Of a DNA stretch of 21,826 nucleotides, positions 6,475 through 11,737 are shown one piece after another. A program made the translations under genes and the position numbers. The stretch comes from a virus. How positions within the stretch are numbered: position 1 is the first letter of the stretch; each line of letters opens with the position of its first letter. Under the pieces are notes generated by a model. It was not told where the DNA came from. It did not search any database and saw only the letters and a list, made by a program, of their open reading frames with translations. The stretch covers positions 1-21,826 of the IMG/VR virus record IMGVR_UViG_3300005935_000166. One strand, written 5' to 3'.

Positions 6475-6669
6475 TTATCTCCAATCCTCCCTGTTGACTA
6501 AAAACTTTATTACATCATCTTTTAAGAATACATACCTAGGTCGCTCTTTGCCTTCACCAATATTAGTAGCCTTTAATTTACCGCTTTTAATTTGTTCATA
6601 AAGCGTTTTTTTAGTTTTAATTGGGAACCAATCAGTTACCAATAATTGAGTTGTTGTTAACCATTTCAT
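6475..6669 (-). CDS. HTH_17/excisionase-like DNA-binding protein (64 aa)
   Basis: The short protein begins WLTTTQLLVTDW, has a KTLYEQIKSGKLKATNIG centre, RYVFLKDDVIKFL near the end, and no other domain. That is the MerR-like winged helix of excisionases and small phage regulators: HTH, wing, then a DV..FL helix. It could be a recombination directionality factor, but no integrase is in the window, so a transcriptional role is as likely. It is packed two bases from the next upstream gene. Confidence 0.7.
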   Translation of the reverse strand: MKWLTTTQLLVTDWFPIKTKKTLYEQIKSGKLKATNIGEGKERPRYVFLKDDVIKFLVNREDWR

Positions 6670-6671
6670 AA

Positions 6672-6890
6672 TTAAATAATTCCTTCCATTAATAATTGTT
6701 TTTTTCTTTCTTCAATCTCCTCAAACCATTTATTAGCTTCTTCATCACTAAAACGGCTATGTCTTCCAAAATCATGTCCCAAAATTCCAGTGCAAATTTT
6801 ACAATATTCCGTAACTTCACCATCAGCTCTGATACCCATGTCCTCCTTTAAAAATTTTCGGTAACATAATTTACAATAGTATACATTCAT
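6672..6890 (-). CDS. Zinc-ribbon protein (72 aa)
   Basis: Cysteine pairs C6-x2-C9 and C30-x2-C33 form a treble-clef or ribbon zinc site, followed by a glutamate/lysine-rich helix (residues 48-67). It is one of four small cysteine-pair proteins in this arm. Such early phage proteins often bind host RNA polymerase or nucleic acid, but nothing in the sequence shows the partner. It sits in a tight run of small genes. Confidence 0.6.
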   Translation of the reverse strand: MNVYYCKLCYRKFLKEDMGIRADGEVTEYCKICTGILGHDFGRHSRFSDEEANKWFEEIEERKKQLLMEGII

Positions 6891-6893
6891 ATT

Positions 6894-7169
6894 TTAAAAC
6901 ATTTTAGCTTGTTTATTATTAAATTTACTCTTAGAGTCAGCAAAAGCTTGTCTAGTTTCTTTTACAATTTCACTTGGTATGTAACTATATACAGCTTGTT
7001 TTCCATCAATTCTTTCTATTTTTTTATCTTCGGCTAATTTCCTGCAACATCTTGATATAGTATCAGGCATATAACCCGAAGCCGACAATATTCTAAATAT
7101 ATCCCCCTTGTGAACTATTCTAGGATAAGCACGTTTTAATAACTCTATGATTTTTTCATTCATAGACAT
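6894..7169 (-). CDS. Winged-helix DNA-binding protein (91 aa)
   Basis: Residues 4-62 read as a winged helix: IIELLKRAYPRIVHKGDIFRIL, then SGYMPDTISRCCRKLAEDKKI as the recognition helix, then RIDGKQAVYSYIP as the wing. This is the pattern of small phage regulators of the DprA/MarR-like wHTH type. A lysine-rich tail follows. It may regulate the early operon it belongs to. The upstream AATTAAT contains no Shine-Dalgarno sequence. Confidence 0.65.
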   Translation of the reverse strand: MSMNEKIIELLKRAYPRIVHKGDIFRILSASGYMPDTISRCCRKLAEDKKIERIDGKQAVYSYIPSEIVKETRQAFADSKSKFNNKQAKMF

Positions 7170-7170
7170 A

Positions 7171-7377
7171 TTAATTAATTTTATATAAATTATATTCTCT
7201 ATCTTGAGTTTTACCGCTTTTAGTTACCCAATTTTTTTCATCATATTGCATTGACCATTTCGATCCAAACCTTTTAAACATTATTTTTCTGGCTGTTTCC
7301 ACTGTTCTAGCAATTATAACGTGGTAACCTCCTTCATATTTCTGACCAAAACCAAATGTAAAATAGTATTTAGGCAT
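7171..7377 (-). CDS. Conserved small phage protein (68 aa)
   Basis: The sequence opens YYFTFGFGQKYEGGYHVI and continues with ARKIMFKRFGSKWSMQYDE. I recognise this as a widespread small protein of phages and mobile elements that has no assigned function. It is soluble and probably an alpha-beta fold. It ends one base from the winged-helix gene and shares its transcript. No ribosome binding site is visible before the ATG. Confidence 0.65.
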   Translation of the reverse strand: MPKYYFTFGFGQKYEGGYHVIIARTVETARKIMFKRFGSKWSMQYDEKNWVTKSGKTQDREYNLYKIN

Positions 7378-7398
7378 ATTTTTTATTTTAATTATTAG

Positions 7399-7884
7399 TT
7401 AATAACATACCCATGCCTCAAATGATTCCCAAGACTGGTATATACTCATAGCATAACGAGTAGAGCAATACACATCAAAAGCACACTCTCTAGTTATATC
7501 GTGAAACTTCTCATTAATTTGCCAAATTCCTAAATCATAACTCCCATCAGTATTTTTATTAATAGCATAAGGATAAAATCTTGATTCACAATCGACTATT
7601 CTCATAGCTGTTACCTTTTCATTTAAGCTAAGATCATACTCATCAGTCATTATCTCCCAAACATGATCAGCTATTGTCATATCAGTAGCCTTTATTTGTT
7701 CAGATTTGGCTGTTTTTGGAGTTTTAGCGTATAAGTCGTTAATTAATACCAACTCAGTATTTACTCCCTGAAAAGCCACTAAAACAGACGACACACCGAC
7801 CAACACGGAAAAGAATAAAATCAAGTTTTTTTTCTTATTAATTTCTCTTTTTTTTGTACGGTACTTTTTTGTTTTTGTTTTCAT
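7399..7884 (-). CDS. Membrane-anchored lytic transglycosylase/lysozyme-like protein
   Basis: A very basic N-terminus (residues 1-19) precedes one hydrophobic segment (20-38), so the protein should sit in the membrane with its C-terminal domain outside. That domain (about 85-161) contains the catalytic-type glutamate E100 in DCESRFYPYAIN, then YDLGIWQIN (117-124), AMSIYQSW and a final W..W pattern, as in SLT-type transglycosylases that cleave peptidoglycan. Four cysteines (C99, C134, C140, C160) may form disulphides outside the cytoplasm. It is encoded in the leftward early-type arm rather than with the virion genes, so it may serve lysis or wall remodelling after infection. No holin was recognised, but its own anchor recalls SAR-type endolysins. 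Confidence 0.75.
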   Translation of the reverse strand: MKTKTKKYRTKKREINKKKNLILFFSVLVGVSSVLVAFQGVNTELVLINDLYAKTPKTAKSEQIKATDMTIADHVWEIMTDEYDLSLNEKVTAMRIVDCESRFYPYAINKNTDGSYDLGIWQINEKFHDITRECAFDVYCSTRYAMSIYQSWESFEAWVCY

Positions 7885-7911
7885 AGTGTTTATTATTTAT
7901 TATTTATATAA

Positions 7912-8046
7912 TTATTCATATTCATAATATAAACATTCATCACAACCCAATATATCTAAATCTTCTTTTAAACCAGCTATAATTTTTTCTTGTGTGGTCA
8001 TTTCTTCCAATAAGCCTTTTCCACATCTTGGACAAATTTTTTCCAT
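7912..8046 (-). CDS. Zinc-ribbon mini-protein (44 aa)
   Basis: The ORF encodes CPRC (5-8) and CDEC (35-38) separated by an amphipathic stretch, so a single zinc-binding knuckle. It starts one base after the stop of the upstream 69-residue zinc protein and is probably translated from the same message. Function unknown; likely nucleic-acid or polymerase binding by analogy only. Confidence 0.55.
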   Translation of the reverse strand: MEKICPRCGKGLLEEMTTQEKIIAGLKEDLDILGCDECLYYEYE

Positions 8047-8047
8047 A

Positions 8048-8257
8048 TTATTGTTTTATTAATTCACCTTGGCTGTCTTCTCTATACTCAACCTCACAAT
8101 CTGGATTGTCACAAATCCAAGTTCCAGTCATTGCCCAAAGCTCAAAAGCTTTTCTTACTCCAACCCTTTCAGGTCTTAGTTCAAATTCGCCACATTTAGG
8201 ACATTTATAAACTTCTTCTTCTACACTAATACCTCTTTGTAATTTTTTTACATTCAT
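8048..8257 (-). CDS. Zinc-ribbon protein (69 aa)
   Basis: C19-x2-C22 and C49-x4-C54 frame a segment with ELWAMTGTWIC, resembling small phage zinc ribbons. It is the second gene of the leftward operon, six bases after the first. The start at MNVKKL is preceded by an A-rich stretch and no Shine-Dalgarno. Partner and role are not visible. Confidence 0.6.
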   Translation of the reverse strand: MNVKKLQRGISVEEEVYKCPKCGEFELRPERVGVRKAFELWAMTGTWICDNPDCEVEYREDSQGELIKQ

Positions 8258-8263
8258 ATTTTT

Positions 8264-8368
8264 TTAGTTTAAATAATCTTCTAACATTTGTTCGGCTTCA
8301 TCCTCTACCTTTTCTTGAGAACCAACTTTTTTAAATCTAGCCTCAAGTTCTTTTGTCATTAACTTCAT
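8264..8368 (-). CDS. First gene of the leftward operon; 34 aa, like the N-terminus of DUF2958 proteins
   Basis: The product begins MKLMTKELEARFKKVGSQE, which resembles from memory the first 20 residues of DUF2958-type proteins common on phages and plasmids; those are about 100 residues or more. Here the reading frame ends after an acidic helix (EDEAEQMLEDYL). It may be a truncated remnant kept as a short peptide or an independent small protein. It lies about 25 bases after the predicted transcription start of the leftward promoter. An internal ATG (8357-8359) is an alternative start. Confidence 0.5.
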   Translation of the reverse strand: MKLMTKELEARFKKVGSQEKVEDEAEQMLEDYLN

Positions 8369-8399
8369 AATTTTTTTTCTCTTTATTTATTATGAGTTG

Positions 8400-8428
8400 A
8401 TTGTACTACGCGCCTATACCTATGTCAA
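8400..8428 (-). promoter_or_regulatory. Strong leftward promoter
   Basis: On the minus strand a perfect -35 TTGACA (8423-8428) is followed by a 17-base spacer and -10 TACAAT (8400-8405). Transcription would start near 8393, giving a leader of about 25 nt before the first ATG at 8368. It should drive the whole small-gene run of the left arm. The spacer contains CTATACCTAT (plus-strand reading, 8414-8423), which recurs at 8525-8534, so it may be an operator. Confidence 0.8.
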
Positions 8429-8440
8429 GGCATTTTGTAT

Positions 8441-8474
8441 AAAAAAACAGGTCAATCTATTGGCTAGATTAACC
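8441..8474 (-). terminator. Leftward rho-independent terminator upstream of the leftward promoter
   Basis: The arms 8450-8459 and 8465-8474 pair at 9 of 10 positions (plus one wobble) around a 5-base loop. Reading on the minus strand the stem is followed by seven U residues (8441-8447). It would stop transcripts arriving from the right before they enter the leftward promoter, insulating the two arms. Confidence 0.65.
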
Positions 8475-8498
8475 CATTTCTTATTTATATTATAATAC

Positions 8499-8507
8499 TT
8501 ATCCACA
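8499..8507. promoter_or_regulatory. DnaA box in the control region
   Basis: A third perfect TTATCCACA. Its flanks (TTATCCACAACAC) match those of the box at 3881. Next to it on the minus strand is TATAAT (8491-8496 region) without a good -35. Confidence 0.55.
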
Positions 8508-8542
8508 ACACCCAAATTATTTGACTATACCTATCTATAAAA

Positions 8543-8613
8543 AGAGCAGAACCACATAATATGAAAGGGGGTATGAAAGGGGGAATGATATACCCCAAGT
8601 ATGATTCTGCTCT
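8543..8613. repeat. Hairpin element enclosing a 12-base G-rich tandem repeat
   Basis: Perfect 9-base arms AGAGCAGAA (8543-8551) and TTCTGCTCT (8605-8613) enclose two adjacent copies of TATGAAAGGGGG (8560-8571 and 8572-8583) and a CCCC (8593-8596) able to pair with either G-run. On the minus strand the outer stem is followed by a U-run, so it could be a leftward terminator with a large loop. On the plus strand it could be a small structured RNA with two alternative inner pairings. A 21-codon ORF (8561-8626) runs through it, but has no ribosome binding site. Confidence 0.5.
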
Positions 8614-8777
8614 CTTTGGCAATTAGTTAAATTGTTTATCACTGCTTTTTTCATATTAATTTAATAATACATTAATTTTATTTTCTTGTAAACACTTAAA
8701 TTATGCACAGTTTTTAGATCACAACATAAAAATTTTTATTTGTAAAATTAAAAAAAATATAAAAATAGTTTCTATAT

Positions 8778-8806
8778 TTTACTAAAGGTGAGATTTGTGT
8801 CATAAT
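8778..8806 (+). promoter_or_regulatory. Possible rightward promoter 1
   Basis: TTTACT (8778-8783), a 17-base spacer and CATAAT (8801-8806). The -10 overlaps a GTCATA half-site (8799-8804), so a bound regulator would block it. Weaker than promoter 2. Confidence 0.4.
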
Positions 8807-8826
8807 AAATTCGTGTCAACCTAGCG

Positions 8827-8841
8827 GTCATACAGTATGAC
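8827..8841. promoter_or_regulatory. Palindromic operator GTCATA-cag-TATGAC
   Basis: A perfect 6-base inverted repeat with a 3-base centre ends four bases before the -35 of rightward promoter 2. Further half-sites are at 8799-8804 (GTCATA), 8931-8936 (TATGAC) and 8977-8982 (GTCATA). The spacing fits a dimeric activator or repressor acting on the late promoter. The regulator is unknown; the winged-helix and HTH proteins of the left arm are candidates. Confidence 0.55.
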
Positions 8842-8844
8842 TAT

Positions 8845-8873
8845 TTTACAAAAAGTTAGAAATAGTGTATAAT
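8845..8873 (+). promoter_or_regulatory. Rightward promoter 2 (main late promoter candidate)
   Basis: TTTACA (8845-8850), a 17-base spacer and a perfect TATAAT (8868-8873) preceded by TG. The start would be near 8880, giving a leader of about 210 nt before the terminator at 9063-9092 and the terminase genes. The palindrome at 8827-8841 lies just upstream. Confidence 0.7.
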
Positions 8874-9062
8874 GTTAGTGATGGAAAATACTCTAGTTAA
8901 TGGAGTAACTCTTTAACTGGTTTATGGAGGTATGACATTTTGCTTATTTGTTAAAATGATGAAACAATATAGATCAGTCATAAATTTTAGTAAGTAAGTA
9001 AAAGTTATAAATTCAAATCTATATAATATGTATTCACAAATCTTTATTAATTATCAATTTTA

Positions 9063-9092
9063 AATACTAAAATCTTTTTTAGTATTTTTTTT
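9063..9092 (+). terminator. Rho-independent terminator directly before the small terminase gene
   Basis: AATACTAAAA (9063-9072) and TTTTAGTATT (9077-9086) form a perfect 10-base stem with a 4-base loop, and the T-run reaches 9092. The terminase ATG is at 9095. Transcripts from the rightward promoters must pass it, so it should act as a gate on the late operon. The stem is A/T-rich, so strength is uncertain. Confidence 0.7.
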
Positions 9093-9094
9093 AT

Positions 9095-9529
9095 ATGGCA
9101 AAAGCAGGAAGACCAACTAAATATAATGAAGATATACTTGTTAAAGCTAATGAGTATATAGATTCTTGTGTTGATGAAAAAATAAGGGTAGTTAAGTTTG
9201 AAAGTGATAAATCAACTGGTTATGAACAGAAGTTAGTTGTTAATTTGCCAACCATCGAGGGTTTAGCTTTATATTTAGGTGTTTCAAGGCAAGTTTTGTA
9301 TGATTGGAGTAAAGTACATGACAAATTTCTTTACACATTAGGTGAAATTGAGAAGAAACAAAAGGAAATATTAATTGCAAAAGGCCTATCTGGTGATTAT
9401 AATTCAACTATTGCTAAGTTAATGTTAAACTCTAATCATGGTATGACGGAGAAATCTGATTATAGTGGTGAAATTAAGGTTAAACAAGTTTTAGTTAAAT
9501 TTATAGATGGAAAAACTGAAAACAATTGA
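9095..9529 (+). CDS. terS: Terminase small subunit (gp3/HTH type)
   Basis: The 144-residue protein starts AGRPTKYNEDIL, contains a helix-turn-helix LPTIEGLALYLGVSRQVLYDW (51-71), then a helical oligomerisation segment and GMTEKSDYSGEIKVKQVLVKF at the end. This is the layout of phage small terminases that recognise the packaging site and load the large subunit. It overlaps the large terminase by 23 bases. The ATG follows a U-run terminator with no ribosome binding site, so initiation is SD-independent or coupled to antitermination. Confidence 0.85.
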   Translation: MAKAGRPTKYNEDILVKANEYIDSCVDEKIRVVKFESDKSTGYEQKLVVNLPTIEGLALYLGVSRQVLYDWSKVHDKFLYTLGEIEKKQKEILIAKGLSGDYNSTIAKLMLNSNHGMTEKSDYSGEIKVKQVLVKFIDGKTENN

Positions 9530-10757
9530 GATACCAATTGAATATAAAAGGTTGTTTGACAATGATTGGAGAGAAGCTGCTATATATGGTGGTAGGTTTT
9601 CCTTGAAATCACATACAGTTGCTCGTTTTTTATTGATAAGTGCAAGAGAAAAAAAAATTAGGATAGCTTGTTTTCGTGAGTTTCAAAATTCAATAGCAGA
9701 TAGTTCTCATCAGTTATTATCTGAATTGATTAAGAAATATAATTTTAATGAGTTTCAAATAACTAACAATACAATTCTTAATAAAACGACTGGATCGGAT
9801 TTCTTATTTAAAGGATTACATAATAACGAACAGAGTGTTAAATCAACTGAAGGTATAGATATAGCTTGGGTTGAAGAAGCTCAAACTGTATCTGAAAATA
9901 GTCTTGAAATATTAACACCTACTATTAGGAAAAAAGGTTCAAAGATTATATATACATATAATAGATTATTAGAAAATGATCCTGTTCATACAAGATTAGT
10001 TGAGCAAGGACGACCAAATACACTTATTATAAATACAAATTATGACATAGCTATCAAGTATAAGATGATGCCTGATGTTATTTTAAAAGAGATTGAAGAT
10101 GATAAAATAAGTAGGCCAGCACTTTATAAACACAAATGGTTGGGTGAACCAAACAGTTTAGAACTAAAAATTTATAGAAATTGGCAACAAGTTGATAATG
10201 TACCTCATGAAGCTAGATTAGAAGCAACTTGGTTAGACTTCGGATATTCAGTAGATCCAAGTGCTAGCGGTAGGATATATTATTATAATGGTGGTTGGAT
10301 ATTTAAAGAGTTATTATATAGAAAAGGGATGAGCAACAGGCAGTTAGCTAATTTCTTGAATGCTTTAGATAATCCACAGACATTAGTTATAGCTGATAGT
10401 GCTGAACCAAAGAGTATTGATGAAATAAGGAGTTACGGTTTAAATATAATTGGATGTAAAAAAGGTAAGGATAGTGTAAATACTGGCATTCAGTTGGTTC
10501 AAGATCAACCAATATCAGTTACAAAAGGAAGTAACAATATTTGGCAAGAATATCAAAACTATTTTTGGTTAATTGATAATAATGGTAGGATTGTAAATAA
10601 AGAAGATCCTAGTTGTGCTAATCATCACATGTCCGGTATAAGATATGTTTTGGCAAATTTAGGTAGACTTAAACAAGAAGAGGATTACTGGGATAGGGCT
10701 TTTAAAGAAGAATTAGATCCAAATACATATAAAAAACAATTCAATAAAGGTAAATAA
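9507..10757 (+). CDS. terL: Terminase large subunit (PBSX/Terminase_3 group)
   Basis: The N-terminal ATPase has Walker A GGRFSLKS (28-35), Walker B with IDIAWVEE (117-124, E124 catalytic) and a YTYNR coupling motif (149-153). The RNase H-fold nuclease has D244 in WLDFGYSVDPSA, D297-region VIADSAEP and D in DPSCANHHMSG near residue 372. It translocates DNA into the procapsid and cuts it. At 416 residues it is of normal length for the group. All catalytic residues appear intact. Confidence 0.95.
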   Translation: MEKLKTIEIPIEYKRLFDNDWREAAIYGGRFSLKSHTVARFLLISAREKKIRIACFREFQNSIADSSHQLLSELIKKYNFNEFQITNNTILNKTTGSDFLFKGLHNNEQSVKSTEGIDIAWVEEAQTVSENSLEILTPTIRKKGSKIIYTYNRLLENDPVHTRLVEQGRPNTLIINTNYDIAIKYKMMPDVILKEIEDDKISRPALYKHKWLGEPNSLELKIYRNWQQVDNVPHEARLEATWLDFGYSVDPSASGRIYYYNGGWIFKELLYRKGMSNRQLANFLNALDNPQTLVIADSAEPKSIDEIRSYGLNIIGCKKGKDSVNTGIQLVQDQPISVTKGSNNIWQEYQNYFWLIDNNGRIVNKEDPSCANHHMSGIRYVLANLGRLKQEEDYWDRAFKEELDPNTYKKQFNKGK

Positions 10758-10773
10758 TTAATAAAAAATTGTT

Positions 10774-11025
10774 ATGGATGAGGAAGATTTTAACCTAAAA
10801 GATTTAATTAATGCTAAAGAAGCATTTAGACCAAAAGTGAGAAATAGAACAGAACCTCCTATTGATAAATTAGTATCTGAAGTAGTAGGTAAACCAATAA
10901 GAATTAATAATTCAAAGCTAATTGCTAAGATAGTTGAATGGAAACAGGAAAAAGGTGACAGTGAAGAGCCTGATAATTTCCTTGAAGACCCTGAAAAGGT
11001 AGAGGAGTTGAAAAAAATACTATGA
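10774..11025 (+). CDS. Small hypothetical protein (83 aa)
   Basis: An acidic, mainly helical product with no recognised motif. It follows the large terminase by 16 bases and its stop overlaps the next gene's start by ATGA, so the pair is translationally coupled. Position between terminase and portal suggests a packaging or head accessory, but the sequence itself does not show a function. Confidence 0.6.
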   Translation: MDEEDFNLKDLINAKEAFRPKVRNRTEPPIDKLVSEVVGKPIRINNSKLIAKIVEWKQEKGDSEEPDNFLEDPEKVEELKKIL

Positions 11026-11321
11026 TATATTTAGATATGATACTTTCAGTTCCCAATGCGGAGATTGAAATAGTACCTCAAGCAGACCACTTAGCTTATC
11101 CCATTAAGCATAGGATGGCAAAACCAAGACTAAGTTTATGGGAGTTATATAAAATTAAGAAATTTTTAGAAACTGGATATGACAAACTCATCGAAGAGCA
11201 AGAAAAACAACCTATACAAGATAGTGATAGAGATACTGGGGGAGAAGTGGACACAGGAGGGGGAAACAGTGGAAAAGACATTGTCACAGTTCCCACTGAC
11301 ATGGAATCAGATAAACGGTAA
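11022..11321 (+). CDS. Hypothetical protein (99 aa), overlapping the next gene out of frame
   Basis: Residues 1-55 look like an ordinary small folded protein (SVPNAEIEIVPQADHLAY, LSLWELYKIKKFL). Residues 56-99 are low-complexity with E, Q, D, G and T, including a GGEVDTGGGNSG stretch. That low-complexity part lies over the beginning of a second ORF in another frame, and is G-rich compared with its surroundings. Either both proteins are made or one frame is translated by chance or by frameshift. The start is fixed by the ATGA coupling to the gene before. Confidence 0.6.
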   Translation: MIYLDMILSVPNAEIEIVPQADHLAYPIKHRMAKPRLSLWELYKIKKFLETGYDKLIEEQEKQPIQDSDRDTGGEVDTGGGNSGKDIVTVPTDMESDKR

Positions 11322-11460
11322 AGGTATTCTTACTATCTCATTAGGCAATAAAAAGCATGAACATTTAATGAATATGTTTTTGATAAGACGTATATTCTCT
11401 AATAAGATTACTCGTGTTATCTGGGCTAAAAATTTAAAATATTTACTTAATAATAATTAA
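11179..11460 (+). CDS. Hypothetical protein (93 aa), overlapping the previous gene by 143 bases
   Basis: The product reads like a real small alpha-beta protein: YKIVIEILGEKWTQEGETVEKTLSQF, then GKGILTISLGNKKHEHLMN and RRIFSNKITRVIWAKNLKYLL. The regular pattern of a GETV.EtL turn followed by strands and a basic helix argues against a random frame. The ATG at 11179 has only a weak GGAT upstream; a TTG at 11281 with GTGGAAAA upstream is an alternative start that would shorten the overlap to 41 bases. Function unknown. Confidence 0.55.
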   Translation: MTNSSKSKKNNLYKIVIEILGEKWTQEGETVEKTLSQFPLTWNQINGKGILTISLGNKKHEHLMNMFLIRRIFSNKITRVIWAKNLKYLLNNN

Positions 11461-11462
11461 TT

Positions 11463-11621
11463 ATGACTGACAATAAACCAATCTTAACACCATTACAAAA
11501 AGCAGAAGCAGAAAAAGTAAAAGCACAACAAGATATAGTTATTAAAATACATAAATTACTAGAGGATAACAAATTAACCTTAGTAGTAGGACAAAATATT
11601 AAAGTCGTGCCAAAGCAATAG
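11463..11621 (+). CDS. Small hypothetical protein (52 aa)
   Basis: The ORF begins two bases after the previous stop. The product is helical and charged at first (LQKAEAEKVKAQQDIVIKIHKLLEDN) and ends LTLVVGQNIKVVPKQ, a beta-like tail. The periodic first half could form a short coiled coil. No motif recognised. Tight spacing to the gene before supports it as real. Confidence 0.5.
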   Translation: MTDNKPILTPLQKAEAEKVKAQQDIVIKIHKLLEDNKLTLVVGQNIKVVPKQ

Positions 11622-11645
11622 ATTAAATAATAAAAAATTGTTTCG

Positions 11646-11720
11646 TAGTTTTACAGTATCTCGCAGGGTTGTTAAGTTTTATAACAGTTTCTTGATACCC
11701 TGTTGGATACTATAAAACTA
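11646..11720 (+). other. 75-base inverted-repeat element upstream of the portal gene
   Basis: Arms 11646-11660 and 11706-11720 match at 14 of 15 positions. After a three-base internal loop a second stem CAGGGT (11664-11669)/ACCCTG (11697-11702) is perfect. Read as plus-strand RNA, about 22 of 24 positions pair, including two G-U. The apical part holds a small TGTTA/TAACA hairpin (11670-11686). No T-run follows, so it is not an ordinary terminator. It lies 17 bases before the portal ATG. It may be a structured RNA, an RNase processing site that separates terminase from portal messages, or a DNA recombination or packaging site. Confidence 0.6.
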
Positions 11721-11737
11721 GTATAGCTAAATATTAT

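Larger units (their letters stand above)
8369..9094. other. Central control region between the divergent arms
   Basis: This 726-base stretch has no convincing protein gene. It holds the leftward promoter, a leftward terminator, a DnaA box, a hairpin with a G-rich tandem repeat, two rightward promoter candidates, GTCATA/TATGAC half-sites and a rightward terminator, listed separately. The part 8614-8777 is extremely AT-rich with several A-tracts and shows nothing further; it may be curved DNA. The part 8985-9062 shows no clear element. Confidence 0.7.

Noticed and set aside
6475-6669. Excisionase as evidence for a temperate phage
   Set aside because: The HTH_17 fold is shared by many small regulators and no integrase or attachment site was found in the window.
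8560-8583. CRISPR array
   Set aside because: The two repeats are directly adjacent with no spacers, and are only 12 bases long.
8561-8626. 21-codon ORF through the tandem repeat
   Set aside because: No ribosome binding site and it is mostly made of the repeat (MKGGMKGG). I keep it only as a note in the hairpin entry.
8814-8819. Minus-strand TTGACA as a further leftward promoter
   Set aside because: No acceptable -10 occurs 16-18 bases downstream on that strand.
11646-11720. tRNA gene
   Set aside because: The structure is one long hairpin with a single small inner stem. There is no cloverleaf, T-loop sequence or CCA-type acceptor end.
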